Source: Sphingopyxis sp. JAI108
GTDB taxonomy: Bacteria > Pseudomonadota > Alphaproteobacteria > Sphingomonadales > Sphingomonadaceae
DNA: 64,000 bases
NCBI RefSeq assembly: GCF_013410105.1
Contig: NZ_JACCCJ010000001.1
Coordinates: 1,364,001 to 1,428,000 of the forward strand
Direction of reading: 5' to 3'
Shown here: piece by piece, positions 10,964-18,536 of the stretch
Position numbering within the stretch: position 1 is the first letter of the stretch
Layout of the letters: the number at the start of each line of letters is the position of its first letter
The notes under the pieces: generated by a model
Seen by the model: the letters and a program-made list of their open reading frames with translations, nothing else
Told to the model about the DNA's origin: nothing
Databases searched by the model: none
Made by a program: the position numbers and the translations under genes

Positions 10964-11663
10964 ATTCGTTCGTCTCGCGGCGGCGGCGGGGCTGATCGCC
11001 TGCCTGACCGGCGCCGCGAAACCGGCGGTCGATCCGGCGAACCCGACCTGTCCGCTGAACCCCGACTGGTCGGCCAATCCGGCGATGAAGCTCACCCCCG
11101 TCGCCATGAAGAACGGCAAGGTGCTGCTCGCCGAGGGGCGGATCGACGCGGGGCTGCCCGAGCGGCTGAAGGCCGCGCTCGCCGCCAATCCCGACGTCGG
11201 CGAGGTCTGGCTGCGCTCGCCGGGCGGCGACGCGCGCGCGGGCAATGCCGCGGGACGGATCATCCGCTCGAACTTCGGGCTGACGACGCGCATCCCGGCG
11301 GGCTGGGCCTGTTTCAGCGCGTGCAACTTCGTCTTCATGGGCGGCCAGCCGCGCGTGATCGACCCCGGCGGGCTCTTCATCGTCCATATGTTCACCCGCA
11401 CCGGCGATCGCAGCACGATCGACATGAGCGTCGCGATGGGCACCGACGCGACCAAGGAATTGATCGGCGACATCGAACAGGACGCCGCGCTGCTCGCGAG
11501 CGAGGACAATGATTTCCTCATCCGCATGGGGGTGTCGCGCAAGCTGCTGACCGAGGTCATGTACCAGCAGAAGGCGCTCGAAAATGCCGACGACAAATCG
11601 ACGCGCCGCTGCCTGACGCAGGCCGAGGTGAAGACCTATAACGTTGCAAATAACAACGAATAG
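10947..11663 (+). CDS. Periplasmic ClpP/crotonase-fold protein (COG3904-like)
   Basis: 238 residues with an N-terminal signal sequence (WPRKFVRLAAAAGLIACL). The core follows the ClpP fold: EVWLRSPGGDARAGNAAG, then AGWACFSACNFVFMGG with a candidate nucleophile Ser124, then GGLFIVHMF with candidate His147. This resembles COG3904 predicted periplasmic proteins, of unproven activity. If active it would cut a substrate in the periplasm; the overlapping upstream secreted protein is the obvious candidate partner or substrate. Confidence 0.75.
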   Translation: MSWPRKFVRLAAAAGLIACLTGAAKPAVDPANPTCPLNPDWSANPAMKLTPVAMKNGKVLLAEGRIDAGLPERLKAALAANPDVGEVWLRSPGGDARAGNAAGRIIRSNFGLTTRIPAGWACFSACNFVFMGGQPRVIDPGGLFIVHMFTRTGDRSTIDMSVAMGTDATKELIGDIEQDAALLASEDNDFLIRMGVSRKLLTEVMYQQKALENADDKSTRRCLTQAEVKTYNVANNNE

Positions 11664-11696
11664 GATAGGCTGCGCCTCAAAATAGGAGAGGCTGCC

Positions 11697-12299
11697 ATGA
11701 ACGAGATGACGCACGATCACGCCACTTTCCGCTCGATGATCGACGGAACGCAGGAAGATTGGGACATTATCGCACGCGAGCAAAAGGAGTTCGCGCCGAA
11801 CAATGGCAAGCGCATCCTCGACCATCTGAAGCTGCTCGGCGGCGATTATGGCGGCTTCCCCGTCGACCGGCTCGAACATTGCCTGCAGACCGCGACCAGG
11901 GCGCATAGGGATGGCCGCGACGAGGAATATGTCGTGATGGCTTTGCTCCACGACATCGGCGACACGCTCGGCGCGTTCAACCACCCCGACGTCGCGGCGG
12001 CGATCCTCAAGCCCTTCCTGTCAGAGGAAAATCTGTGGATCGTCCAGCATCACGGAATCTTCCAGGGCCATTATTTCTTCCACTATCTCGGGCTCGACCG
12101 CGACATGCGCGACCAGTTCAAGGATCATCCCCATTATGCCGCGTGTGCCGAATTCTGCGAAAAATATGACGCGCCGGCGTTCGACCCCGATTATGACAGC
12201 GAGAGCATCGAGTTTTTCGAGCCGATGGTGATGCGCCTCTGCTCCTATCCGCGCACGAGTATCTACAAAAAGGTGATGGTCGAGGAAGCGGCGGAGTAG
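11697..12299 (+). CDS. HD-domain protein, possibly a PhnZ/MIOX-like oxygenase
   Basis: 200 residues. His61 in LEHCLQTA and the HD pair 85-86 in ALLHDIGD give the 24-residue spacing seen in HD enzymes such as the di-iron oxygenase PhnZ. Further candidate metal ligands are His96, His118-119 and His125. It may therefore be a mixed-valent di-iron oxygenase or a phosphohydrolase; sequence alone does not decide. A good ribosome site (AGGAGAGG) precedes the ATG. No phosphonate gene is nearby. Confidence 0.72.
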   Translation: MNEMTHDHATFRSMIDGTQEDWDIIAREQKEFAPNNGKRILDHLKLLGGDYGGFPVDRLEHCLQTATRAHRDGRDEEYVVMALLHDIGDTLGAFNHPDVAAAILKPFLSEENLWIVQHHGIFQGHYFFHYLGLDRDMRDQFKDHPHYAACAEFCEKYDAPAFDPDYDSESIEFFEPMVMRLCSYPRTSIYKKVMVEEAAE

Positions 12300-12327
12300 T
12301 AGCGGGTTGCGGGAGTTCAGTTAACCG

Positions 12328-12567
12328 ATGTGGTCGCGTTTCAAGGCATTGAGGAATTTCAACAAATCCCTTCTGCTGATACTTCTGTTCATATCGATCG
12401 TGCTACCGCTAGAAATCTTCAATAAGATTTCTAGCGGCGTTGAAATGAGCGGCGAAGATTATCTGAAATATGCCCTGATCTGGGCCTCGTTCGTGTTCGG
12501 ATTCGTCTTCATAAATTTTGTTGATTTTATCGTGAGAGCGATGAACGGCGACAGCGCGGAATTGTGA
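12328..12567 (+). CDS. Small membrane protein, hypothetical
   Basis: 79 residues with two hydrophobic helices (about 14-30 and 48-68). Noticeably more A/T-rich than its neighbours. No family recognised. A perfect 14-bp inverted repeat lies inside the coding region (12406-12419 with 12424-12437). Confidence 0.55.
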   Translation: MWSRFKALRNFNKSLLLILLFISIVLPLEIFNKISSGVEMSGEDYLKYALIWASFVFGFVFINFVDFIVRAMNGDSAEL

Positions 12568-12623
12568 CACTTCTGGCCTAACCGGTAAAAGTCATCGGTC
12601 GACGCCGGATATGTTTTCCGGAC

Positions 12624-13430
12624 TTACTTCCCCTTGAACTCGGTCTTGCGCTTCTGCTGGAACGCCATGATGCCTTCCATCGCGTCCGCGGTGCCGCCCG
12701 CGATGAACTGGCCCTTGGCTTCGGCGTCGAGCGTGGTTGCGAAATCCTGCGACAGCCCGTCGCGCAGCACCTTGCGCATCGTGCCGAGCGCGATGGTCGG
12801 ACCGTTCGCGAGCCGCGTCGCCAGCGCCTTTGCTTCGGCCATCAACTCGGCATCGTCGACGCATTTATAGATCATGCCCCAGTCGGCCGCCTGCTCGGCA
12901 CCGATCTTCTCGCCGAGCATCATCATCTGCAACGCGCGCGGCACGCCGATCAGGCGCGGCAGCAGCCACGAGGATCCGCCGTCGGGAACGAGCCCGATAT
13001 TGACGAACGCCTGCAGGAAATAGGCGCTCTTGCCCGCGATGGTGAAATCGCCCGACAGCGCAAAGCTGCACCCGACGCCCGCCGCGGGGCCGTTGACCGC
13101 GACCACGACGGGGATGTCGAGATTGGCGAGCGAAAGCAGCATCGGGTTGTAATGGCCGCGCAGCGCATTGCGGCTCCGCGCCCCGCCGCTGACGGCGTCG
13201 CCCGCCGACCGGTCGCCCGCCAGATCGGCGCCCGAGCAAAACCCCCGGCCTTCACCCGTGATCAGCAGCGCGCGCGCGCCAAGCCCCGGCAAATGATCGA
13301 GCGCCGCGCGAATGTCGTCGGCCATCGCGGGCGGCATCGAATTCAGCCGGTCGGGGCGGTTGAGCGTGATCGTCGCGACATTGTCGGCGACGGCGAGCTT
13401 GATCGTGTCGAAGCTGGGACTGTCGGTCAT
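12624..13430 (-). CDS. Enoyl-CoA hydratase/isomerase family protein
   Basis: 268 residues from the ATG at 13430; the longer open frame upstream runs through repeats and is discarded. Crotonase features: ITLNRPDRLNSM, oxyanion-hole segments GRGFCSGADL and NGPAAGVGCSFALSGD, and GLVPDGGSSWLLPRLIG. The DGGSSW segment and FQQKRKTEFKGK tail are typical of PaaG/PaaB-like isomerases and hydratases of fatty-acid or phenylacetate breakdown. No other degradation gene is adjacent. Confidence 0.88.
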   Translation of the reverse strand: MTDSPSFDTIKLAVADNVATITLNRPDRLNSMPPAMADDIRAALDHLPGLGARALLITGEGRGFCSGADLAGDRSAGDAVSGGARSRNALRGHYNPMLLSLANLDIPVVVAVNGPAAGVGCSFALSGDFTIAGKSAYFLQAFVNIGLVPDGGSSWLLPRLIGVPRALQMMMLGEKIGAEQAADWGMIYKCVDDAELMAEAKALATRLANGPTIALGTMRKVLRDGLSQDFATTLDAEAKGQFIAGGTADAMEGIMAFQQKRKTEFKGK

Positions 13431-13570
13431 GGGGAAGAATCCTCTCGCAAATGCTTTACCTTTACGTTCACGTAAAGTTGTGACGCATTTGCCGGGCGAG
13501 TGCAAGGGGGAAGGGGGCGCGACCACGCTCGCATCCCGCCGATGGCAGCTGCTCGCCTTCTTGCTTCGCC

Positions 13571-13647
13571 ATCCCCGCGAAAGCGGGGGGCCAGAGCGGG
13601 CTTGGGCCGACCCCGCACCGGGTTCCCGCTTTCGCGGGAATGACGGG
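13571..13647. repeat. REP-like inverted repeat
   Basis: CCCCGCGAAAGCGGGG and, 40 bases on, CCCGCTTTCGCGGGAATGACGG form nested hairpins of the kind scattered through sphingomonad intergenic DNA. Confidence 0.75.
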
Positions 13648-13660
13648 GGAGGCGGGATCG

Positions 13661-13730
13661 CCCGCTCTCCACCCCATGTCGGTCGTCGGTGGCCGATCTG
13701 GCGGCAATGACCGGCACCGATTGCCGACAT
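13661..13730 (-). repeat. Dispersed repeat family 1, copy A1
   Basis: On the minus strand it shows GTCGGCAATCGGT, a GTCATTGCCG block, GATCGGC and GGGGTGGAGAGCGGGC in the same order as copies at 13833, 14842 and 28231, with substitutions. Confidence 0.65.
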
Positions 13731-13740
13731 GCAGCCCAAC

Positions 13741-13825
13741 TCCGTTCGCATCGAGCGAAGTCGAGATGCCCCTCGGGCGAAGCGCCACGTCGATGGATGT
13801 CTCGACCTCGCTCGACACGAACGGA
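13741..13825. repeat. Dispersed repeat family 2, copy 1
   Basis: Arms GTTCGCATCGAGCGAAGTCG and CTCGCTCGACACGAACGGA bound an 85-base inverted repeat. Near-identical arms occur at 51328-51409 and 59043-59123. Confidence 0.8.
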
Positions 13826-13832
13826 CAGAGAG

Positions 13833-13919
13833 GAGCGTCCGCTCTCCCCCCCCCCTTTCCGACCATTCACTGCCGATTTGGCAAGAATGACGGCATTCGA
13901 CCGATTTCGGACGCTCCCG
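13833..13919 (-). repeat. Dispersed repeat family 1, copy A2
   Basis: Minus strand reads GGGAGCGTCCGAAATCGGTC, a TCATTCTTGCC block, AATCGGC and a G-run ending GAGAGCGGACGCTC. Ends 57 bases before the orphan gene at 13977. Confidence 0.7.
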
Positions 13920-13976
13920 TGACAGGAACTAGAGCTTGAAAGCTGACTTTGCACGTTTGCCGAGGTACGACGTGCC

Positions 13977-14795
13977 ATGGATAAAACCGATCGAGCTAAG
14001 TTAGGTCCGCCGGATGATACGCCGATTATGGGGTGGTACGACGGCGTGTATTCGCATGGGTTCGTCGCCGTTCATCCATTTTTCACTGTCGAAGGATTGG
14101 ATCCAAACACGTGCGAGCATGGCACTTTGGTTCTCTCAGGTCGCGAAGCTCCGCGGGAACTCGGTTTGATGGAGTGGGCGGACGAAGAGTCTGCACAACG
14201 ACGGGTCGGCAAAGAAATTACCGCAGAAGGGGTTGATGGTCTCGCAAAGCGATTCGGGCGGCAGGTTAGTTGGCGAATGATGTGTCAGCAGGCCAACTTC
14301 GCCAACCACTGCGAATTGGACCGGGCGCTTCGAACGGGGATTGGAGGGCTTAGGCAGGATCTTGCAGATACCGCTGCGTCCGATCGGCTTGCCTACTACT
14401 GCTCTGAGCATCGAATCTTCACCCCAAATGAAGGAAGGTTTGAACCATCAATGCAATCCAGCTTGGCAAAACTCTTTCGAGCCGCGGGTTTTCTTAAAGT
14501 CGTGGTCGGCGATGAGTTTGGTGACGACGAGCGGCTAGTAGATATTGAACTGCTGGAGCGAGACGAACTGTGGGACGGGATGAACGAGCTTCCGCAGTAT
14601 GGCATCAAACGCTTGATCGCTCCCGATCATTCCCTTCTTGCGTGGGTCCACTGGGACAGCTTCTACACTCTGATACTTGGGACTGGCGACTCCCTCCGCG
14701 AGCTTAGGATCGATCGTTCGTTCGAGGGGTTTTGGTGCTCCGATGAAACTGACACTTACTGGCTTAATCAAGTCTGCCTTCCGCTCATCCAATAG
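13977..14795 (+). CDS. Hypothetical protein, repeat-bracketed orphan
   Basis: 272 residues, soluble, no signal peptide or membrane segment. Codon use is clearly less G/C-biased than in neighbouring genes, suggesting recent transfer. Conspicuous segments are GWYDGVYSHGFVAVHPFF and IKRLIAPDHSLLAWVHWDSF. I do not recognise the family. GAGG lies upstream of the ATG. It is bracketed by family 1 repeats at 13833 and 14842. Confidence 0.7.
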   Translation: MDKTDRAKLGPPDDTPIMGWYDGVYSHGFVAVHPFFTVEGLDPNTCEHGTLVLSGREAPRELGLMEWADEESAQRRVGKEITAEGVDGLAKRFGRQVSWRMMCQQANFANHCELDRALRTGIGGLRQDLADTAASDRLAYYCSEHRIFTPNEGRFEPSMQSSLAKLFRAAGFLKVVVGDEFGDDERLVDIELLERDELWDGMNELPQYGIKRLIAPDHSLLAWVHWDSFYTLILGTGDSLRELRIDRSFEGFWCSDETDTYWLNQVCLPLIQ

Positions 14796-14841
14796 GTTTA
14801 GGTACGGTCGGCTTATTCCACATGGCCGATCAATATCAGAC

Positions 14842-14921
14842 AGTCCGCTCACCACCCCAAAACCGACGTTCGTCGCCGATCCGGATGCAATGTCGGGAAA
14901 CGACCGATTGCGGACGTTCCC
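14842..14921 (-). repeat. Dispersed repeat family 1, copy B
   Basis: Complete-looking copy: minus strand starts GGAACGTCCGCAATCGGTCG and ends TTTTGGGGTGGTGAGCGGAC. Positions 14868-14905 (38 bases) are identical to the reverse complement of 28237-28274. Confidence 0.85.
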
Positions 14922-14949
14922 ACCTAACTCAGCGGGAGACCTAGACGCC

Positions 14950-15534
14950 CTACAGCCCGTCGGGGTGCGACGATAGCCAATCGGCATATTTTGATCGCAA
15001 CTCCTTCGCCTCTGCTTCTGAGGGCAGGAACATATCTACTCCACCGTCGTAAGGCGCAAATACTGCGCCGCTCTCGGCAGATATCCAAAGTGTAGGTGCA
15101 GCCCGTTCGTCGGCAATGCGCAACAGCGCGTTATCAAAGCCACCCTGTTTCCATCGAACAGGGGCCGCCATAACGTCCCAAGTAGCAACAGCATCGTCTC
15201 CTTCATCCAAGCCGAAGGAGAAGGCGTAATTGAGCCCAAGCTCGCGCGTTTCGCGGAACATCTCGCGCTTGTCGGCCGATTCGACAACGCCTTGTGGCGT
15301 GATCCAGCAAGCTTGCGCCATCCAACAGGCGCGGCCGTTCCCCAGAACCGCGCTGGCAAGCGCATTTTGCCTGCCAAGGAGGGACGAATATTCTTCCTTG
15401 GTTTCCGCGTAACGTTTCGAATGTGGAAGCGAGTGAAAGCGGATCCAGTGTCGGACATTGGCTGCTCGCATCAGCCAGCCAGTAGGCTCAGCGTCAGGGT
15501 GGAACGTTCTCCACAGATCAGCAAACTCGCTCAT
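14950..15534 (-). CDS. Hypothetical protein, repeat-bracketed orphan
   Basis: 194 residues, soluble, with many Trp residues and the C-terminal block GAVFAPYDGGVDMFLPSEAEA. GGAG precedes the ATG at a good distance. Lower G/C at third positions than neighbours. Family not recognised; the compact acidic, Trp-rich character recalls single-domain immunity or phage-associated proteins, but nothing proves this. It is convergent with the gene at 13977 across repeat B and is followed upstream by repeat C. Confidence 0.68.
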   Translation of the reverse strand: MSEFADLWRTFHPDAEPTGWLMRAANVRHWIRFHSLPHSKRYAETKEEYSSLLGRQNALASAVLGNGRACWMAQACWITPQGVVESADKREMFRETRELGLNYAFSFGLDEGDDAVATWDVMAAPVRWKQGGFDNALLRIADERAAPTLWISAESGAVFAPYDGGVDMFLPSEAEAKELRSKYADWLSSHPDGL

Positions 15535-15592
15535 GTTATGCTCCGGCGTTGCTTCGTTGCGACGCCGCTATGGAGGAATCGACCTTGAAGCT

Positions 15593-15625
15593 CAATGTCC
15601 GCTCTCCACCCCAAAGCCGCCAATC
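15593..15625 (-). repeat. Dispersed repeat family 1, copy C (partial)
   Basis: Minus strand GGCGGCTTTGGGGTGGAGAG followed by CGGACATT matches the 3' end of the repeat. Lies between the orphan gene and the APC permease. Confidence 0.7.
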
Positions 15626-15711
15626 GCCGCCCTCCCGATTGCACGTCTTGCGCTGGCGCCGGACGACCTTACAAGCGGCCGAAAGCCATTTAGCGCCCAA
15701 GGGGGATCCGC

Positions 15712-17112
15712 ATGACCGACAGCCTGTTTCGCCGCAAACCGATCGTTCCGGAACGGCGGGAGGGGGAGCAGGCGCTGGCGCGGACGCTCGGCTGGCCGCA
15801 CCTTATCGCGCTCGGTGTCGGCGCGATCGTCGGCACGGGCATTTTGACGCTGATCGGCGTTGGCGCCGACAAGGCGGGGCCGGCGGTCATCCTCTCTTTC
15901 GCCGTGGCCGGGCTGATCTGCGCCTGCGCCGCGCTCGCCTACGCCGAGATGGCAACGATGATTCCCGCGTCGGGCAGCGCCTATACCTATTCCTATGTCG
16001 TGATCGGCGAACTCATCGCATGGGTTGTCGGGTGGAGCCTGATCCTCGAATATTCGCTCGTTGTCAGCGCGGTCGCGGTTGGCTGGTCGGGCTATGCCGC
16101 GCCCTTGCTCCAGGCGTGGGCGGGATTCCCGATGGCGCTGATGCAGGGGCCGGAACTCGGCGGCATCGTCAACCTGCCGGCGATCGCGATCATCGCCGTC
16201 GTCGCGGGGCTGCTGCTTGTCGGCACGCGAGAGAGCGCGACGCTCAACGCGATCCTCGTGCTGGTCAAGATCGCCGCGCTTGTCGTCTTCGTCGCGGTCG
16301 CGCTCCCCGCCTTCGATGCGGCCAACCTCGAACCCTTCAGCCCCTATGGCTTCGCCAAGCATATGGGCCCCGACGGCGTCGAACGCGGGGTGATGGCGGC
16401 GGCGGCGATCATCTTCTTCGCCTTCTACGGCTTCGACGCGATCGCGACCGCGGCCGAAGAAGCGAAAAATCCCGACCGCGACCTCAAGATCGGCATCGTC
16501 GGTTCGATGGTCGCGTGCGTCGCCATCTATATCGCGGTCGCGGTCGCCGCGGTGGGGGCGATCGCCTACACGCGCTTCGCCAACAGCCCCGAACCGCTCG
16601 CGCTGATCCTGCGCGAACTCGGCAGTCCGCTCGCGGCGCAATATCTCGCCGTGTCGGCGGTCATCGCGCTGCCGACCGTGATCCTCGCATTCTTTTACGG
16701 ACAGAGCCGCATCTTCTTCACCATGGCGCGCGACGGCTTGCTGCCCGCGGGCCTTGCGAAGCTGTCGTCGCGGGGCACGCCGGTGCGCATCACCATCTTC
16801 ACGGCGATCGTCGTCGCGGTGCTCGCGGGCTTCATTCCCCTGGGCGAGCTCGCCGCGCTCGCCAACGCCGGCACGCTCGCGGCTTTCTCCGCGGTGTCGG
16901 TGTGCATGCTGATCATGCGCCGCCGCGCTCCGCAAGCACCACGCACCTTCCGCACGCCGCTGCCGTGGGTCGTGGGCGGCATCGCCGTGCTCGGCTGCAT
17001 CTATCTCTTCTTCAGCCTGCCCGTGCAGACGCAGCTCTGGTTCGTCGTCTGGAATATCGGCGGGCTGGCAGTCTATTTCCTCTACGCGCGCCGCAACGCG
17101 GCCGTGGGCTGA
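15712..17112 (+). CDS. APC superfamily amino acid permease
   Basis: 466 residues and about twelve membrane helices. GVGAIVGTGILTLIGVGADKAGPAV is the substrate-binding first helix of APC carriers, and EMATMIPASGSAYTYSY is the third-helix motif of the cationic amino acid transporter subgroup. Imports an amino acid with protons; specificity not readable. A run GGGGGAT serves as ribosome site. The YoaK-like gene follows 11 bases after the stop. Confidence 0.93.
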   Translation: MTDSLFRRKPIVPERREGEQALARTLGWPHLIALGVGAIVGTGILTLIGVGADKAGPAVILSFAVAGLICACAALAYAEMATMIPASGSAYTYSYVVIGELIAWVVGWSLILEYSLVVSAVAVGWSGYAAPLLQAWAGFPMALMQGPELGGIVNLPAIAIIAVVAGLLLVGTRESATLNAILVLVKIAALVVFVAVALPAFDAANLEPFSPYGFAKHMGPDGVERGVMAAAAIIFFAFYGFDAIATAAEEAKNPDRDLKIGIVGSMVACVAIYIAVAVAAVGAIAYTRFANSPEPLALILRELGSPLAAQYLAVSAVIALPTVILAFFYGQSRIFFTMARDGLLPAGLAKLSSRGTPVRITIFTAIVVAVLAGFIPLGELAALANAGTLAAFSAVSVCMLIMRRRAPQAPRTFRTPLPWVVGGIAVLGCIYLFFSLPVQTQLWFVVWNIGGLAVYFLYARRNAAVG

Positions 17113-17123
17113 CCGCGGCCGGC

Positions 17124-17762
17124 ATGATCCGTTTCGACCGGTCGCAGCAGAGGCTGGCAGCGGGCGTTTCGGCGCTCGCCGGCTTTATCGACGCGATCGG
17201 CTTTGTCGAATCGGGGGGCTTTTTCGTCTCCTTCATGACCGGGAATTCGACGCGGCTCGCGGTCGGGGCGGCGGAATGGACCGCCGCGGCGCTGATCGCG
17301 GGCGCGATCATCGCGCTGTTCCTTACCGGGGTCGTCGCGGGTTCGCTCCTCGCCGCGCGCGCGGCCGTCCGGCGGAGCGGGTGGATCCTTCTGTCCGTCA
17401 CCATGCTGCTCGCCGTCGCCGGCGCGCTTCGGCTGTTCGATCTTGCATGGCTTTCGGTCGCCTGCCTCGCGCTCGCGATGGGCATGGTCAATGCGGCGAT
17501 CGAGGGGCGGGGCGGGGCCGTCGTCGGCGTGACCTATATGACGGGAACGCTGGTCCACATGGGTCACAAGATCGCCAATGCGCTGCGCGGCGACGGTGAC
17601 GCGCGCTGGTTGCCGCACCTCGCATTGTGGGCGGCGCTCGTCGTCGGGGCGATCGCCGGTGCGCGCGCCGTCATCTGGTCGCCGCCGCTGGCTTATGGCC
17701 TGGCGGTTCTGTTTTCGGCAGGGCTGACGGCGCGGGCGCCATGGGCGGAGCGGCGCACCTGA
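17124..17762 (+). CDS. YoaK/DUF1275 family membrane protein
   Basis: 212 residues, about six helices, with the family signatures AGFIDAIGFVESGGFFVSFM, then TGNSTRLA, and later the repeated VTYMTGTLV. Function of the family is unknown; a transport role is often assumed. It is co-directional with and close behind the APC permease, so probably cotranscribed. Confidence 0.9.
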   Translation: MIRFDRSQQRLAAGVSALAGFIDAIGFVESGGFFVSFMTGNSTRLAVGAAEWTAAALIAGAIIALFLTGVVAGSLLAARAAVRRSGWILLSVTMLLAVAGALRLFDLAWLSVACLALAMGMVNAAIEGRGGAVVGVTYMTGTLVHMGHKIANALRGDGDARWLPHLALWAALVVGAIAGARAVIWSPPLAYGLAVLFSAGLTARAPWAERRT

Positions 17763-17780
17763 CGGCGCGCCGCCGCCGCT

Positions 17781-18080
17781 TCAATCGAACAGGTCGCTGA
17801 GGAAGCTCTTTTTGTAATTTTTCTTGTACGGCTTGCCGCCATAATGGCGGTCATCATAGCCGCGTTCGCGATATTCGGGCTGTGGCGGCGGGGGAGGGGC
17901 CGACGCGCGCGGCGCGGGGGCGCTCGCGGCTTCGCTGCGCTCGATGATCTTGTCGAGTTCGCCGCGATCAAGCCACACGCCGCGGCATTGCGGGCAATAA
18001 TCGATCTCGATCCCCTGACGTTCCGACATCGTCAAATTCACGCGGCAGGTCGGGCAAAGCAGGCCTTGGGGTTCGGACAC
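17781..18080 (-). CDS. Zinc-ribbon (TFIIB-type) protein
   Basis: 99 residues from the GTG at 18080, which has AAAGGAA at proper distance; the longer frame to 18131 lacks a site. CPTC and CPQC form a zinc ribbon, followed by RGVWLDRGELDKII, the hallmark of zf-TFIIB proteins. The tail is Pro-rich, then Tyr/Lys-rich, ending KKSFLSDLFD. Role unknown. Same strand as the DUF2218/PadR genes, 123 bases downstream. Confidence 0.85.
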   Translation of the reverse strand: MSEPQGLLCPTCRVNLTMSERQGIEIDYCPQCRGVWLDRGELDKIIERSEAASAPAPRASAPPPPPQPEYRERGYDDRHYGGKPYKKNYKKSFLSDLFD

Positions 18081-18203
18081 GGATATTCCTTTCTTCGTAA
18101 AGGCGGCCCACCGGCTGCCGTCTCGCTTCAACGTGCCACCGCCGGCCTGCGTTCCGCAAGCCGGAAGGCCCGATCCGGCCTACGGAGGCGGAGCGGGCCG
18201 ATG

Positions 18204-18524
18204 TCAGGCGGGTTTCCAGTCGAACGCCAGCGGGGCTTCGCGAAAGGCAAAGCGGTCGAGGTGGCGTGCGACGACGCCCGTCATCGCTTCGACATGCGCC
18301 TCGCTGCTCGCATCGATACGGACCGACAGTGCGTCGGCGCCGGCGTCGAAGGTGACGAGCGCATCGCTCGTCCAGGTGGCGCCGCGCCCATCCTTGGGGA
18401 AGGTCACGGTGCCATGGTCGGGGGTGAATTCGACCGCGAGGTTGTGCTGCCAATGCTTGCACAGTTGCTGCAGGTATTTGCTCGCATGCGCCGTCGGTAC
18501 GTGCGCTACCGATGATAATGTCAT
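18204..18524 (-). CDS. DUF2218 domain protein
   Basis: 106 residues. Start MTLSSVAHVPTAHASKYLQQLCKHWQHN with the conserved His/Lys and the later segment ARHLDRFAFRE define DUF2218. In other proteobacteria this domain is found with, or fused to, siderophore-interacting (YqjH-like) ferric reductases. It lies 12 bases behind the PadR gene and is surely cotranscribed with it, hinting at metal homeostasis. Confidence 0.88.
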   Translation of the reverse strand: MTLSSVAHVPTAHASKYLQQLCKHWQHNLAVEFTPDHGTVTFPKDGRGATWTSDALVTFDAGADALSVRIDASSEAHVEAMTGVVARHLDRFAFREAPLAFDWKPA

Positions 18525-18536
18525 GGTCTGATTTCC

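Larger units (their letters stand above)
13431..13976. other. Gene-free repeat-rich stretch
   Basis: 546 bases with no supported gene. It holds a REP hairpin (13571-13647), two diverged copies of the dispersed repeat (13661-13730 and 13833-13919) and, between them, one copy of the second inverted-repeat family (13741-13825). Confidence 0.75.

Noticed and set aside
13431-13751. N-terminal extension of the enoyl-CoA hydratase
   Set aside because: The extension reads through REP and family 1 repeats, while the ATG at 13430 begins the conserved crotonase domain.
13661-15625. Integron-like attC array
   Set aside because: The repeats do not show the RYYYAAC/GTTRRRY core sites of attC, orientations differ, and no integrase gene is in the window.
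15592-16935. 447-codon open frame opposite the APC permease
   Set aside because: Composition is typical of shadow frames; the permease is certain.
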